Shown here piece by piece: positions 26,460 to 36,384 of a stretch of DNA of 64,000 bases (its first letter is position 1; each line of letters opens with the position of its first letter). The position numbers were made by a program, and so were the translations under genes. This stretch comes from Azospirillum griseum. Lineage in GTDB: Bacteria; Pseudomonadota; Alphaproteobacteria; Azospirillales; Azospirillaceae. The notes beneath the pieces are model-generated. The model saw nothing but the letters and a program-made list of their open reading frames with translations, was not told the origin of the DNA and did not search any database. The stretch is from contig NZ_RXMA01000004.1 in assembly GCF_003966125.1 (NCBI RefSeq), positions 186,001 through 250,000 of the forward strand. The letters are read 5' to 3'.

Positions 26460-26585
26460 GCGCGGGGTGGGTTCGGGCGGCGGTCCGCAAGGTCGCCGCC
26501 CCGGTTGCACGATCAGCAGATATGCGGCGGTGACACACCGTCGGGACTTGCCACACGCATCGCCATACGGTAACGTATGGTCAAG

Positions 26586-26628
26586 CCGCTGATGATAGAC
26601 CATCGGATGATTGAACATCTGATGATTG
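26586..26628. repeat. Three 13-bp direct repeats, period 15, upstream of isovaleryl-CoA dehydrogenase
   Basis: CATCGGATGATTG (26601-26613) and CATCTGATGATTG (26616-26628) differ by one base and are two bases apart. A weaker copy, CCGCTGATGATAG, begins at 26586 in the same 15-base register. Each good copy holds the inverted repeat CATC.GATG. The array lies just before the ribosome site of the leucine operon and could be a regulator binding array. Confidence 0.5.
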
Positions 26629-26648
26629 TTGAGGGGAGCGATACGACC

Positions 26649-27821
26649 ATGCCGTCCAACCAGTACCCCAGCCTGAATTTCGATCTTGGCGAAACCGCCG
26701 ACATGCTGCGCGAATCGGTGCGCAATTTTGCCGACGCCGAAATCGCCCCGTTGGCCGCCGAGGTGGACCGCTCCAACGAATTCCCGAACCATCTGTGGCG
26801 CAAGATGGGCGACCTCGGCATCCTCGGCGTGACGGTGGAGGAGGAATATGGCGGGGCCGCCATGGGCTATCTGGAGCATGTCGTCGCGATGGAGGAGGTG
26901 TCCCGCGCGTCGGCGTCGGTGGGCCTCAGCTACGGCGCGCACTCCAACCTCTGCGTCAACCAGATCCGCAAAAACGGCACGGCGGAGCAGAAGCGCCGCT
27001 ACCTGCCCAAGCTGATTTCCGGCGAGCACATCGGCGCGCTGGCGATGTCCGAACCCAACGCCGGGTCGGACGTGGTGTCGATGAAGCTGCGCGCCGACAA
27101 GAAGGGCGACCGCTACGTCCTGAACGGGACCAAGATGTGGATCACCAACGGCCCCGACGCCGACACGCTGGTGATCTACGCCAAGACCGATCTGGCCGCC
27201 GGGCCGCGCGGCATCACCGCCTTCCTGGTGGAAAAGACCTTCAAGGGCTTCTCGGTGGCGCAGAAGCTCGACAAGCTCGGCATGCGCGGCTCCAACACCG
27301 GCGAACTGGTGTTCGAGGATTGCGAAGTGCCGGAAGAGAATGTTCTGGGCGGTGTCGGGCGCGGCGTGAACGTGCTGATGTCCGGCCTGGATTACGAACG
27401 CGCCGTGCTGGCGGGCGGGCCGCTGGGCATCATGCAGGCCTGCATGGACATCGTCATTCCCTACCTGCACGACCGCAAGCAGTTCGGCCAGTCGATCGGC
27501 GAATTCCAGCTGATGCAAGGCAAGCTGGCCGACATGTACACGATCATGAACGCCGCCAAATCCTACGTCTACACCGTGGCCAAGGCCTGCGACCGGGGCG
27601 AGACCACCCGCAAGGACGCCGCCGCCGCCATCCTCTATTCGGCGGAAAAGGCCACCTGGATGGCGCTGGAGGCGATCCAGACCCTGGGCGGCAACGGCTA
27701 CATCAACGAATACCCGACGGGCCGCCTGCTGCGCGACGCCAAGCTGTACGAGATCGGTGCCGGAACCAGCGAAATCCGCCGTATGCTGATCGGGCGCGAG
27801 CTGTTCAAGGAAACCGCGTAA
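26649..27821 (+). CDS. liuA: Isovaleryl-CoA dehydrogenase
   Basis: A 390-residue FAD acyl-CoA dehydrogenase that converts isovaleryl-CoA to 3-methylcrotonyl-CoA in leucine breakdown, passing electrons to ETF. Family marks are [13 protein letters not shown] and [18 protein letters not shown] at the flavin site. The catalytic glutamate lies in [16 protein letters not shown], the helix-G position used by isovaleryl-CoA dehydrogenases rather than the position near the C-terminus used by other acyl-CoA dehydrogenases. The end is [18 protein letters not shown]. The ATG at 26649 follows GAGGGGAG; an upstream ATG would translate the repeat array and is rejected. It is the first gene of the liu operon. 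Confidence 0.93.
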   Translation: MPSNQYPSLNFDLGETADMLRESVRNFADAEIAPLAAEVDRSNEFPNHLWRKMGDLGILGVTVEEEYGGAAMGYLEHVVAMEEVSRASASVGLSYGAHSNLCVNQIRKNGTAEQKRRYLPKLISGEHIGALAMSEPNAGSDVVSMKLRADKKGDRYVLNGTKMWITNGPDADTLVIYAKTDLAAGPRGITAFLVEKTFKGFSVAQKLDKLGMRGSNTGELVFEDCEVPEENVLGGVGRGVNVLMSGLDYERAVLAGGPLGIMQACMDIVIPYLHDRKQFGQSIGEFQLMQGKLADMYTIMNAAKSYVYTVAKACDRGETTRKDAAAAILYSAEKATWMALEAIQTLGGNGYINEYPTGRLLRDAKLYEIGAGTSEIRRMLIGRELFKETA

Positions 27822-27875
27822 GCGCGTTCAACCACGACGCCAAAGCAACGCATCGAGGGAAAAGGGACCACCAGC

Positions 27876-29063
27876 ATGACCACCGACAGCATCGTCATCG
27901 CCGCCGCCGCTCGCACGCCGATGGGCGGTTTCCAGGGTGATTTGCAGGGGCTGACCGGCCCGCAATTGGGGGCCGCCGCGATCAAGGCGGCGCTGGAACG
28001 CTCCGGCCTGCCCGCCGAGGCGGTGGACGAGGTGTTCATGGGCTGCGTGCTGTCGGCGGGCGTCGGCCAGGCCCCGGCGCGTCAGGCCGCACTCGGGGCG
28101 GGCCTGCCCAAGGCGGCTGGCTGCACCACCATTTCCAAGGTCTGCGGGTCGGGCATGCGGGCGGTGATGTTCGCCCACGACGTCATCAAGGCCGGATCGG
28201 CCAAGGTGGTGGTGGCGGGCGGCATGGAAAGCATGTCCAACGCCCCCTATCTGCTCGACCGGGCGCGCGGCGGCTACCGCATGGGCCATGGCAAGGTGCT
28301 GGACCACATGTTCTTTGATGGTCTGGAGGACGCCTATGACAAGGGCCGTCTGATGGGGACCTTCGCCGAGGAATGCGCGGGCAGCTACAATTTCACCCGC
28401 GAGGCGCAGGACGCCTACGCCATCGAAAGCCTGAACCGCGCCCGCAAGGCGGTGGAGGGCGGTTTCTTCGCCGGTGAAATCACCCCGGTGACGGTCAAGG
28501 GCCGCAAGGGCGACACCGTGATCAGCCAGGACGAGCAGCCGCTGAAGGCCGATCCGGCCAAGATCCCGACGCTGAAGCCCGCCTTCGCCAAGGATGGCAC
28601 GGTGACGGCGGCCAACGCCTCCTCCATCTCCGACGGCGGTGCCGCGCTGATCGTCACCACCCGCCGCGAGGCCGACGCGCGCGGCCTGCGCGTGCTGGCC
28701 GAAATCAAGGGCCACGCCAACCACGCCCAGGCCCCGGCCCTGTTCACCACCGCCCCGGTCGGCGCGATGCGCAGCCTGTTCGACAAGGTGGGCTGGTCCG
28801 CCGGGTCGGTCGATCTGTTCGAAATCAACGAGGCGTTCGCCGTCGTCACCATGGCGGCGATGCGCGACCTGGACCTGCCGCACGACAAGGTCAACGTCCA
28901 TGGCGGGGCCTGCGCGCTGGGCCACCCCATCGGCGCGTCGGGTGCCCGCATCCTCGTGACGCTGCTGGCGGCGCTGGAGAAATACGACCTCAAGCGCGGC
29001 GTGGCCAGCTTGTGCATCGGCGGCGGCGAAGCCACCGCCATCGCCGTCGAACGGGTGGCTTGA
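27876..29063 (+). CDS. Acetyl-CoA C-acetyltransferase (thiolase)
   Basis: A 395-residue type II thiolase that condenses or cleaves acetoacetyl-CoA. The nucleophilic cysteine is in SKVCGSGMRAV (about residue 90), NEAFAVV and GHPIGASGAR carry the oxyanion-hole and histidine residues, and the general-base cysteine is in SLCIGGGEA. Within a leucine operon it would turn the acetoacetate branch into acetyl-CoA after CoA transfer. It sits 54 bases after the dehydrogenase and is preceded by a purine-rich GAGGGAAAAGGGA ribosome site. Confidence 0.93.
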   Translation: MTTDSIVIAAAARTPMGGFQGDLQGLTGPQLGAAAIKAALERSGLPAEAVDEVFMGCVLSAGVGQAPARQAALGAGLPKAAGCTTISKVCGSGMRAVMFAHDVIKAGSAKVVVAGGMESMSNAPYLLDRARGGYRMGHGKVLDHMFFDGLEDAYDKGRLMGTFAEECAGSYNFTREAQDAYAIESLNRARKAVEGGFFAGEITPVTVKGRKGDTVISQDEQPLKADPAKIPTLKPAFAKDGTVTAANASSISDGGAALIVTTRREADARGLRVLAEIKGHANHAQAPALFTTAPVGAMRSLFDKVGWSAGSVDLFEINEAFAVVTMAAMRDLDLPHDKVNVHGGACALGHPIGASGARILVTLLAALEKYDLKRGVASLCIGGGEATAIAVERVA

Positions 29064-29085
29064 TCGCCCTTTCCCACCTGATCCC

Positions 29086-29107
29086 CCCTCTCCCCCCGGG
29101 GAGAGGG
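29086..29107. repeat. GC-rich intergenic hairpin (dispersed C/G-run element)
   Basis: CCCTCTCCCC pairs with GGGGAGAGGG, followed by TTGGGGTGAGGGGG. This motif is a familiar short intergenic repeat in many high-GC proteobacteria. It lies inside the liu operon, between the thiolase and the second dehydrogenase, and has no T-tract, so it is more likely a stabiliser than a terminator. Confidence 0.55.
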
Positions 29108-29162
29108 TTGGGGTGAGGGGGAAACGGGAGGGGATAAAAAACATTCAGGGAGGACACACCCG

Positions 29163-30296
29163 ATGCGCCTGACCGAAGAACAGACCATGGTCCGCGACAT
29201 GGCCCGCGCCTTCGCGCAGGAGCGGCTGGCCCCCACCGCCGCCGACCGCGACCGCAGCGGCGCGTTCCCCAAGGCCGAACTGGCCGAGATGGGCGCGCTT
29301 GGCCTGCTTGGCATGCTGGTCCCGGAGGAGTTCGACGGGGCCGCGTCCGACCATGTCGCCTACGCGCTGGCGATTGAGGAGATCGCCGCCGGGGACGGCG
29401 CGATTTCCACGATCATGAGCGTGCACAATTCGGTCGGCTGCATGCCCATCTTCAAATTCGGCACGGCGGAGCAGAAAGAGCGTTTCCTGAAGCCGATGGC
29501 GCGCGGGGAAATGCTGGGGGCCTTCTGCCTGACCGAACCGCAGGCCGGGTCCGACGCCTCGGCGATCAAGACCCGCGCCCGGCGCGACGGCGATCATTGG
29601 GTGCTGAACGGGACCAAGCAGTTCATCACCTCCGGGGCCAACGCCGACGTCGCCATCGTCTTCGCCGTCACCGATCCGGCCGCCGGGAAAAAGGGCCTCA
29701 GCGCCTTCATCGTGCCGACCGACACCCCCGGCTACACGGTGGCCCGCACCGAGGACAAGCTGGGCCAGCATTGCTCCGACACCTGCCAGATCCTGTTCGA
29801 GGACTGCCGCGTTCCGGCCGACCTGATGCTGGGGGCCGAGGGCGCGGGCTACAAGGTGGCCTTGGCCAATCTGGAAGGCGGGCGCATCGGCATCGCCTCC
29901 CAGGCGGTGGGGATGGCGCGGTCGGCGCTGGACCACGCCGTGCGCTACGCGCAGGAGCGGCAGAGCATGGGCGTGGCGATCATCCAGCATCAGGCCGTCG
30001 CCTTCCGGCTGGCCGACATGGCGACACGGGTCGAGGCCGCCCGCCAACTGGTGCTGCACGCGGCGTCCCTGCGCGACGCCGGGTTGCCCTGCACCAAGGA
30101 AGCGGCGATGGCCAAGCTGTTCGCCACCGAAATGGCGGAAAAGGTCTGCTCCGACGCCATCCAGGTGCACGGCGGTTATGGCTATCTCAACGATTTCCCG
30201 GTGGAGCGCATCTACCGCGACGTCCGTGTTTGCCAGATTTACGAAGGCACCAGCGACATCCAACGGCTGGTCATCAGCCGCGCGCTGGTCCAATAA
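29163..30296 (+). CDS. Acyl-CoA dehydrogenase, short/branched-chain type
   Basis: A 377-residue FAD acyl-CoA dehydrogenase of normal length. [15 protein letters not shown] and [18 protein letters not shown] form the flavin site. [36 protein letters not shown] contains the catalytic glutamate (YEGTSD), as in short-chain and 2-methyl-branched enzymes. It thus differs from the isovaleryl enzyme two genes upstream and likely oxidises another acyl-CoA such as butyryl-, isobutyryl- or 2-methylbutyryl-CoA; sequence alone does not decide which. It starts at ATG 29163 after AGGGAGG and belongs to the liu operon. Confidence 0.9.
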   Translation: MRLTEEQTMVRDMARAFAQERLAPTAADRDRSGAFPKAELAEMGALGLLGMLVPEEFDGAASDHVAYALAIEEIAAGDGAISTIMSVHNSVGCMPIFKFGTAEQKERFLKPMARGEMLGAFCLTEPQAGSDASAIKTRARRDGDHWVLNGTKQFITSGANADVAIVFAVTDPAAGKKGLSAFIVPTDTPGYTVARTEDKLGQHCSDTCQILFEDCRVPADLMLGAEGAGYKVALANLEGGRIGIASQAVGMARSALDHAVRYAQERQSMGVAIIQHQAVAFRLADMATRVEAARQLVLHAASLRDAGLPCTKEAAMAKLFATEMAEKVCSDAIQVHGGYGYLNDFPVERIYRDVRVCQIYEGTSDIQRLVISRALVQ

Positions 30297-30339
30297 GCCA
30301 TTCCTCAAACCGTCATTTCTCACACGGGAGGGCGACGGC

Positions 30340-31947
30340 ATGACCGTCCTGAAGAGCGCCATCAACGCGCGCTCCGCCGAATTCCAGACCAACGCCGACG
30401 CCATGGCGGCGCTGGTCGCCGATCTGCGCCAGAAGGTCGCCGCCATCCAGCAGGGCGGCGGGGCCAAGGCCCGCGAGAAGCATCTGGCCCGTGGCAAGTT
30501 GCTGCCGCGCGAGCGCATCCGCCAACTGCTCGATCCCGGTTCGCCCTTCCTCGAACTGTCGCAGATGGCCGCGCACGAGGTGTATGAGGACGTCATCCCG
30601 TCGGCGGGCATCATCACCGGCATCGGCAGCGTCGCCGGTCAGGAATGCATGATCGTCGCCAACGACGCGACGGTGAAGGGCGGCACCTATTACCCGTTGA
30701 CGGTCAAAAAGCACCTGCGCGCCCAGGAAATCGCCCAGCAGAACAATCTGCCCTGCATCTATCTGGTGGACAGCGGCGGGGCCAACCTGCCCAACCAGGA
30801 CGAGGTCTTTCCCGACCGCGACCATTTCGGCCGCATCTTCTTCAACCAGGCCACCATGTCGTCCGACGGCATCCCGCAGATCGCCGTGGTGATGGGAAGC
30901 TGCACGGCGGGCGGTGCCTATGTTCCGGCGATGTCGGACGAGGCGATCATCGTCCGCAACCAGGGAACCATCTTCCTGGGCGGCCCGCCGCTGGTCAAGG
31001 CCGCCACCGGCGAGGTGGTGAGTGCCGAGGATCTGGGCGGGGCCGACGTGCATTCCCGCACGTCGGGCGTGACCGACCATTACGCGATGAACGACGCCCA
31101 CGCCCTGGCGATGGCCCGGCGGGTGGTGACGAATCTCAACCGGCCCAAGCGCATCGACCTCGACCTGCGCGAACCGGAGGAGCCGCTGTTCAGCCCGAAC
31201 GAGCTGTATGGCGTGATCCCCAGCGACGCCCGCAAGCCGTTCGACGTGCGCGAGGTGATCGCCCGCGTCGTCGATGGCTCGCGCTTTGACGAGTTCAAGC
31301 CGCTCTACGGCGCGACGCTGGTGACGGGCTTCGCCCACATCCACGGCTACCCCGTCGGCATCGTCGCCAACAACGGCATCCTGTTCAGCGAATCCGCGCT
31401 GAAGGGCGCGCATTTCATCGAATTGTGCTGCCAGCGCCGCATCCCGCTGGTGTTCCTGCAAAACATCACCGGCTTCATGGTCGGGCGCAAATACGAGGCG
31501 GGCGGCATCGCCAAGGATGGCGCGAAGCTGGTGACGGCGGTCGCCTGCGCCAAGGTGCCGAAATTCACCGTGGTCATCGGCGGCAGCTATGGCGCTGGCA
31601 ATTACGGCATGTGCGGCCGCGCCTACTCCCCGCGCTTCCTGTGGATGTGGCCGAACGCCCGCATTTCGGTGATGGGCGGCGAGCAGGCGGCGGGCGTGCT
31701 GGCCCAGGTCAAGCGCGACGCGATGGAGGCGCAGGGCAAGCCCTGGTCGGCGGAGGATGAGGAGGCGTTGAAGGCCCCGATCCGCCAGAAGTTCGAGCGC
31801 GAAAGCCACCCCTACTACGCCAGCGCCCGCTTGTGGGACGACGGCATCATCGATCCGGCGGACACCCGCATGGTGCTGGGGCTTGGCCTGTCGGCGTCCC
31901 TCAACGCGCCGGTGCCGAAGACGACCTTCGGCGTCTTCCGCATGTGA
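30340..31947 (+). CDS. liuB: Methylcrotonyl-CoA carboxylase, carboxyltransferase (beta) subunit
   Basis: A 535-residue biotin-dependent carboxyltransferase that moves carboxyl from carboxybiotin to 3-methylcrotonyl-CoA. Landmarks are the oxyanion-hole regions [17 protein letters not shown] and [15 protein letters not shown], the [32 protein letters not shown] segment typical of MCC beta, and in the second half [27 protein letters not shown] and [16 protein letters not shown]. The ATG at 30340 after GGGAGGGCG is chosen over a frame that would overlap the previous gene. The alpha subunit is encoded two genes downstream. Confidence 0.95.
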   Translation: MTVLKSAINARSAEFQTNADAMAALVADLRQKVAAIQQGGGAKAREKHLARGKLLPRERIRQLLDPGSPFLELSQMAAHEVYEDVIPSAGIITGIGSVAGQECMIVANDATVKGGTYYPLTVKKHLRAQEIAQQNNLPCIYLVDSGGANLPNQDEVFPDRDHFGRIFFNQATMSSDGIPQIAVVMGSCTAGGAYVPAMSDEAIIVRNQGTIFLGGPPLVKAATGEVVSAEDLGGADVHSRTSGVTDHYAMNDAHALAMARRVVTNLNRPKRIDLDLREPEEPLFSPNELYGVIPSDARKPFDVREVIARVVDGSRFDEFKPLYGATLVTGFAHIHGYPVGIVANNGILFSESALKGAHFIELCCQRRIPLVFLQNITGFMVGRKYEAGGIAKDGAKLVTAVACAKVPKFTVVIGGSYGAGNYGMCGRAYSPRFLWMWPNARISVMGGEQAAGVLAQVKRDAMEAQGKPWSAEDEEALKAPIRQKFERESHPYYASARLWDDGIIDPADTRMVLGLGLSASLNAPVPKTTFGVFRM

Positions 31948-31958
31948 TGGGGGTGGGC

Positions 31959-32741
31959 ATGAGCGACATTCTGATCGACGTGGCCGCCAACGGCGTGGCC
32001 ACCGTCACCATGAACCGGGGCGACGTCCACAACGCCTTCAACGAGGCGGTGATCGCCGGGCTGACCGACGCGTTCCGCACGGTGGGTGAAAACCCGGACG
32101 TCCGCGCGGTCTTGCTGCGCGGCGTCGGCAAAAGCTTTTCCGCCGGGGCCGATCTGTCTTGGATGAAGCGGATGTCGGGCTATTCCTATGAGGAGAACCT
32201 GACCGACGCGCTGGGGCTGGCCACCATGCTGCGCACGCTGGACGAATGCCCCAAGCCCACCGTGGCGGTGGTGCAGGGTCCGGCCTTTGGCGGCGGCGTC
32301 GGGCTGGTGTCGGCCTGCGACATCGCCATCGGCGTGGACACGGCCAGCTTTGCCCTGACCGAGGTGAAGCTCGGCATCATCCCGGCGGCCATCAGCCCCT
32401 ACGTCATCGGGGCCATCGGCGAACGCGCCTGCCGCCGCTTCTTCCTGACCGGGGAGCGGTTTTCGGCGGCGGACGCCCACCGGCTGGGCCTGCTGCACGA
32501 AGTGACCAGCGCCGACGGGCTGGACGCGGCGGTCGAGAAGACCGTCAAGAACCTGCTCGATTGCGGTCCAACGGCGCAGGCCGCCGCCAAGGAGCTGATC
32601 CGCGCGGTGGCCCGCCGCCCGCTGACCGACGCCGTGGTGCGCGACACCGCCGAACGCATCGCCCGCCAGCGCGCCAGCGCCGAAGGCAAGGAGGGCATCG
32701 GGGCCTTCCTCGACAAACGCAACCCGTCCTGGCGGAGCTGA
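31959..32741 (+). CDS. liuC: Enoyl-CoA hydratase, probable 3-methylglutaconyl-CoA hydratase
   Basis: A 260-residue crotonase-fold enzyme. The oxyanion-hole segments are GKSFSAGADLSWMKRM and VQGPAFGGGVGLVSACDIAIG, followed by FALTEVKLGIIPAAISPYVI. Position between the two methylcrotonyl-CoA carboxylase genes and before HMG-CoA lyase points to hydration of 3-methylglutaconyl-CoA to HMG-CoA. Crotonase specificity is hard to call from sequence alone, so the exact substrate is an inference from the operon. The start is either 31959 or the ATG at 31947, which overlaps the previous stop. Confidence 0.88.
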   Translation: MSDILIDVAANGVATVTMNRGDVHNAFNEAVIAGLTDAFRTVGENPDVRAVLLRGVGKSFSAGADLSWMKRMSGYSYEENLTDALGLATMLRTLDECPKPTVAVVQGPAFGGGVGLVSACDIAIGVDTASFALTEVKLGIIPAAISPYVIGAIGERACRRFFLTGERFSAADAHRLGLLHEVTSADGLDAAVEKTVKNLLDCGPTAQAAAKELIRAVARRPLTDAVVRDTAERIARQRASAEGKEGIGAFLDKRNPSWRS

Positions 32742-32748
32742 GAATCCC

Positions 32749-34767
32749 ATGTCCCACCTGACCATGTTCGACACGATCCTCATCGCCAACCGGGGCGAAA
32801 TCGCCTGCCGGGTCATCCGCACCGCCCGCCGCATGGGCATCCGGACCGTCGCCGTCCATTCCGACGCCGACGCCAAGGCCATGCACGTCCAGATGGCCGA
32901 CGAGGCCGTGTGCATCGGCCCGGCCCCGGTCGGCGACAGCTATCTGCGCGGCGACGCGATCCTGGAGGTCGCCAAGCGCACCGGGGCGCAGGCCATCCAT
33001 CCCGGTTATGGCTTCCTGTCGGAAAACGCCGGTTTCGCGGCGGCTTGCGCGGAGGCGGGCGTCGTCTTCATCGGCCCGCCGATCGAGGCGATCCGCGTCA
33101 TGGGGTCCAAGGCTGAATCCAAGCGGCTGATGGCCAACGCCGACGTGCCGCTGGTTCCCGGCTATCACGGTCAGGCGCAGGATTTCGCCACCCTGTCGGC
33201 GGAAGCGGCGCGCATCGGCTTTCCGGTGCTGGTCAAGGCGTCGGCGGGCGGCGGTGGCAAGGGCATGCGCGTCGTGCGCAGCGCCGAGGAACTGGCCGAC
33301 GCCGTGGCCGGTGCCCAGCGCGAGGCCAAGGCGGCCTTTGGCGACGACAGCCTGTTGCTGGAAAAATACCTGTCGCGCCCGCGCCACGTCGAAATCCAGG
33401 TCTTTTGCGACACCCACGGCAACGGCGTCTATCTGTTCGAGCGCGATTGCTCGATCCAGCGCCGTCACCAGAAGGTGATCGAGGAGGCCCCCGCCCCCAA
33501 CCTGCCCGACGATCTGCGCCGCCGCATGGGCGAGGCCGCCGTCGCCGCCGCCAAGGCGGTGAATTACGTCGGGGCGGGCACGGTCGAGTTCCTTTATGAG
33601 GATGGCGGCTTCTACTTCATCGAGATGAACACCCGGCTTCAGGTGGAACATCCGGTGACGGAGAAGATCACCGGCCTGGATCTGGTCGAATGGCAATTGC
33701 GCGTCGCCGCCGGGGCCGAATTGCCCCTGCGTCAGGAGCAATTGACCCGCAAGGGACACGCCTTTGAGGCCCGGCTCTACGCCGAGGATCCGCAGCGCGA
33801 GTTCCTGCCCGCCATCGGCACCCTGACCCGGCTGCGCCCGCCCGCCGAAAGCGATCACGTCCGGGTGGACACCGGCGTGCGCGAAGGCGACGCGGTGACG
33901 ATGTATTACGACCCGATGATCGCCAAGCTGATCGTCTGGGACGAGGACCGCGACGCCGCCCTGCGCCGTCTGCGCGGCGCGCTCGCCGCCTATGAGGTGG
34001 TCGGCGTCACCACCAACATCGGTTTCCTCGGGGCCATCGCTTCCCACCCGGCTTTCCGCGCGGTGGAGATCGACACCGGCTTCATCGAGCGCCACCGCGC
34101 CGACCTGTTGCCGCCGCCCGCTCCGGCCAGCAACACCGCGCTCTCCGCCGCCGCGCTGGCGGTTCTGCTGCGCCGCCGGGCGGAGGCGCAGGCCGCGCTG
34201 CGCGCCCGGTCGGACCGTCATTCGCCCTGGCTGCTCGCCAACGGGTGGCGGCTGAACGAGGAAACCCACTACGACCTCAGCCTGATCGACGGCGAAACGG
34301 CCCGCGCGGTGACGCTGCATTTCCGCAGCGACGGCTATGAGATCGCCGTGGACGGCGGCCCTGCCCAACCGGCCACCGGCGTCACCTTTGACGATGGGGC
34401 GCTGACCATCAGCCTGGGCGGGGCGCGGCTGCGCGCCACCGTGGTCCAGCAGGGGTTGGATCTGACCGTGCTGATCGACGGCGTGGCCACCCGCCTGAAG
34501 CTGGACGACCCCAGCGCGCGGGCGGCGGAGCAGGAGGGCGGCTCGGGCCGTCTGAGCGCGCCGATGCCCGGCACCGTGGTCCGCGTGCTGGTCGAGGTCG
34601 GCCAGAGCGTGGAGGCCGGAACGCCGCTGATGCTGCTGGAAGCGATGAAGATGGAGCACACCATCAAGGCCCCCGCCGCCGGGGTGGTGTCCGCCCTGAA
34701 TTTCGCGGCGGGCGATCAGGTCGCCGAGGGCGTCGATCTGCTGGTTCTCGACATCGCGGAGGGTTGA
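32749..34767 (+). CDS. liuD: Methylcrotonyl-CoA carboxylase, biotin carboxylase/carrier (alpha) subunit
   Basis: A 672-residue protein that carboxylates its own biotin with ATP and bicarbonate. The N-terminal half is a biotin carboxylase (DTILIANRGEIACRVIRTAR; HPGYGFLSENAGFAAAC; glycine-rich ATP loop KASAGGGGKGMRVV; ERDCSIQRRHQKVIEEAPAP; EMNTRLQVEHPVTE). A linking beta-rich region follows. The last 75 residues are the biotin carrier, with the biotinylated lysine in LEAMKMEHTI. It starts seven bases after the hydratase. Length and order match MCC alpha. Confidence 0.95.
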   Translation: MSHLTMFDTILIANRGEIACRVIRTARRMGIRTVAVHSDADAKAMHVQMADEAVCIGPAPVGDSYLRGDAILEVAKRTGAQAIHPGYGFLSENAGFAAACAEAGVVFIGPPIEAIRVMGSKAESKRLMANADVPLVPGYHGQAQDFATLSAEAARIGFPVLVKASAGGGGKGMRVVRSAEELADAVAGAQREAKAAFGDDSLLLEKYLSRPRHVEIQVFCDTHGNGVYLFERDCSIQRRHQKVIEEAPAPNLPDDLRRRMGEAAVAAAKAVNYVGAGTVEFLYEDGGFYFIEMNTRLQVEHPVTEKITGLDLVEWQLRVAAGAELPLRQEQLTRKGHAFEARLYAEDPQREFLPAIGTLTRLRPPAESDHVRVDTGVREGDAVTMYYDPMIAKLIVWDEDRDAALRRLRGALAAYEVVGVTTNIGFLGAIASHPAFRAVEIDTGFIERHRADLLPPPAPASNTALSAAALAVLLRRRAEAQAALRARSDRHSPWLLANGWRLNEETHYDLSLIDGETARAVTLHFRSDGYEIAVDGGPAQPATGVTFDDGALTISLGGARLRATVVQQGLDLTVLIDGVATRLKLDDPSARAAEQEGGSGRLSAPMPGTVVRVLVEVGQSVEAGTPLMLLEAMKMEHTIKAPAAGVVSALNFAAGDQVAEGVDLLVLDIAEG

Positions 34768-34770
34768 GGC

Positions 34771-35673
34771 ATGACCCGCTTGCCCCGTTTCGTCCGCATG
34801 GTCGAGGTTGGCCCGCGCGACGGCCTGCAAAACGAAAAGACCATCGTGCCGACCGCCGTCAAGATCGCCTTGGTGGACAGGCTGGCCGACGCCGGGCTGT
34901 CGGTGGTCGAAGCGGGCAGCTTCGTGTCGCCCAAATGGGTTCCCCAGATGGGCGACAGCGCCGAGGTGTTCGCCGGTCTGACCCGCAAGCCCGGTGTCCG
35001 CTACGCCGCCCTCACCCCCAACCTGAAGGGGTTGGAAGGGGCGTTGGCCGCCAAGGCCGACGAGGTGGCGGTGTTCGGCGCGGCGTCGGAAAGCTTCAGC
35101 CAGAAGAACATCAACTGCTCCATCGCCGAAAGCCTGGACCGCTTCGCCCCGGTGATGGCGCAGGCCAAGGCGGCGGGCGTGCCGGTGCGCGGCTATGTCA
35201 GTTGCGTGCTCGGCTGCCCCTACGAGGGCGACATCGCGCCCTCGGCGGTGGCCGAGGTTGCGGCCCGGCTGTACGCCATGGGCTGTTACGAAATCTCGCT
35301 GGGCGACACCATCGGCACCGGCACGCCCGCCAAGGCGCAGGCGATGATCGCGGCGGTGGCCGAACGGATCCCGGTGGACAAGATCGCCGTCCATTTCCAC
35401 GACACCTACGGGCAGGCGCTGGCCAACCTCTACGCCGCCTTGCAGATGGGCGTGGCGGTGGTGGACAGCTCCGTCGCCGGGTTGGGCGGCTGCCCCTACG
35501 CCAAGGGGGCGTCGGGCAACGTGGCGAGCGAGGATGTGCTCTACATGCTGAACGGTCTGGGGATCGAGACCGGGGTGGATTTGGATCGGTTGATCGCGGC
35601 CGGGGCGTTCATCAGCGACGCCATCGGCCGACCAACGGCGTCAAAGGTGGCCCGCGCTCGTGGTTGTGCGTGA
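34771..35673 (+). CDS. liuE: Hydroxymethylglutaryl-CoA lyase
   Basis: A 300-residue TIM-barrel lyase that splits HMG-CoA into acetoacetate and acetyl-CoA, the last step of leucine breakdown. The opening [13 protein letters not shown] holds metal and substrate residues, and [25 protein letters not shown] and [14 protein letters not shown] are conserved. The catalytic cysteine loop is [14 protein letters not shown]. It starts four bases after liuD and ends the operon, followed by a terminator. Confidence 0.95.
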   Translation: MTRLPRFVRMVEVGPRDGLQNEKTIVPTAVKIALVDRLADAGLSVVEAGSFVSPKWVPQMGDSAEVFAGLTRKPGVRYAALTPNLKGLEGALAAKADEVAVFGAASESFSQKNINCSIAESLDRFAPVMAQAKAAGVPVRGYVSCVLGCPYEGDIAPSAVAEVAARLYAMGCYEISLGDTIGTGTPAKAQAMIAAVAERIPVDKIAVHFHDTYGQALANLYAALQMGVAVVDSSVAGLGGCPYAKGASGNVASEDVLYMLNGLGIETGVDLDRLIAAGAFISDAIGRPTASKVARARGCA

Positions 35674-35693
35674 GAGGTTCACCCTCGACACCG

Positions 35694-35735
35694 AAGGGCC
35701 GCATCCCCGCCGGGATGCGGCCCTTTCGTTTTTTG
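35694..35735 (+). terminator. Rho-independent terminator of the leucine operon
   Basis: The stem AGGGCCGCATCCC / GGGATGCGGCCCT has loop CGCC, then TTCGTTTTTTG. It lies 20 bases after the HMG-CoA lyase stop. Confidence 0.93.
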
Positions 35736-35765
35736 CGTTCGCCTTCTGATTCAGCGGACCATTCG

Positions 35766-36158
35766 TCAACCACCGGGGCAGACGGCACCGCTGGCGTCGT
35801 GCATCGTTTCCACACCCGTGGGAAGAACGCGGAAGCGAATCAGGGTGCAAAAATTCGTGATCCCATTCTTGTACTCAGCGCCATTGATGTTCACCACATA
35901 AGCGCTGGTGCAATTGGCGGAATCCGGAAACTGGACAGCGGTTTGCATCTGTTCGCCAAATTTCATCGCGATCGGCTTTGTTTTCAGCCATTGATTTCCA
36001 AACAACACATCAACACCAATGGTTTTCTTTCCTGAACCGCTGATTTCATTGGTTATTTTGAACTGACCACAGGGGCCTGTCGCGGTTTGGGCCATCACCG
36101 GCCCCGTCAACACGGGGAACAGGGCGCAGGCAGCCAGAACATGCCGGATCCGATTCAT
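35766..36158 (-). CDS. Small secreted protein of unknown function
   Basis: A 130-residue protein with a Sec signal peptide (MNRIRHVLAACALF...VMAQ, cleavage near residue 24). The mature domain is about 106 residues and contains four cysteines (GPCGQF, ANCTSA, NFCTLI, GAVCPG), enough for two disulfides in the periplasm. ATG 36158 is chosen because GGGGAGAA sits upstream and the signal peptide begins there. It diverges from the quinocofactor operon and shares its 226-base upstream region, but no functional link can be shown. I do not recognise a family. Confidence 0.7.
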   Translation of the reverse strand: MNRIRHVLAACALFPVLTGPVMAQTATGPCGQFKITNEISGSGKKTIGVDVLFGNQWLKTKPIAMKFGEQMQTAVQFPDSANCTSAYVVNINGAEYKNGITNFCTLIRFRVLPTGVETMHDASGAVCPGG

Positions 36159-36312
36159 CGAATGTTCTCCCCATGGGCAATCATTGAGCGCGCCAGACGC
36201 CGACATGCATTTTTTCTTGCGCGCAGATGGCAATCACTATAACGATTAAAAGAGAGTTTTCCAGAAATTATGCTCACATACCGAGTGGTGCAAACGGTAC
36301 GGTGACGTATGG

Positions 36313-36336
36313 GTTGCGTTTGTATTCCAACGCAAC
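36313..36336. promoter_or_regulatory. 8-bp inverted repeat upstream of the quinocofactor operon
   Basis: GTTGCGTT (36313-36320) and AACGCAAC (36329-36336) form a perfect inverted repeat with an 8-base spacer, 48 bases before the GTG start of the ferritin-like gene. It could be an operator or a leader hairpin. A TATAAC at 36238 is a possible -10 box, but its -35 spacing is poor. Confidence 0.45.
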
Positions 36337-36384
36337 TCGCATCGGCGCGTGCGGCTGTGCCCCGGTGTTCAGGGAGGTTCGACC

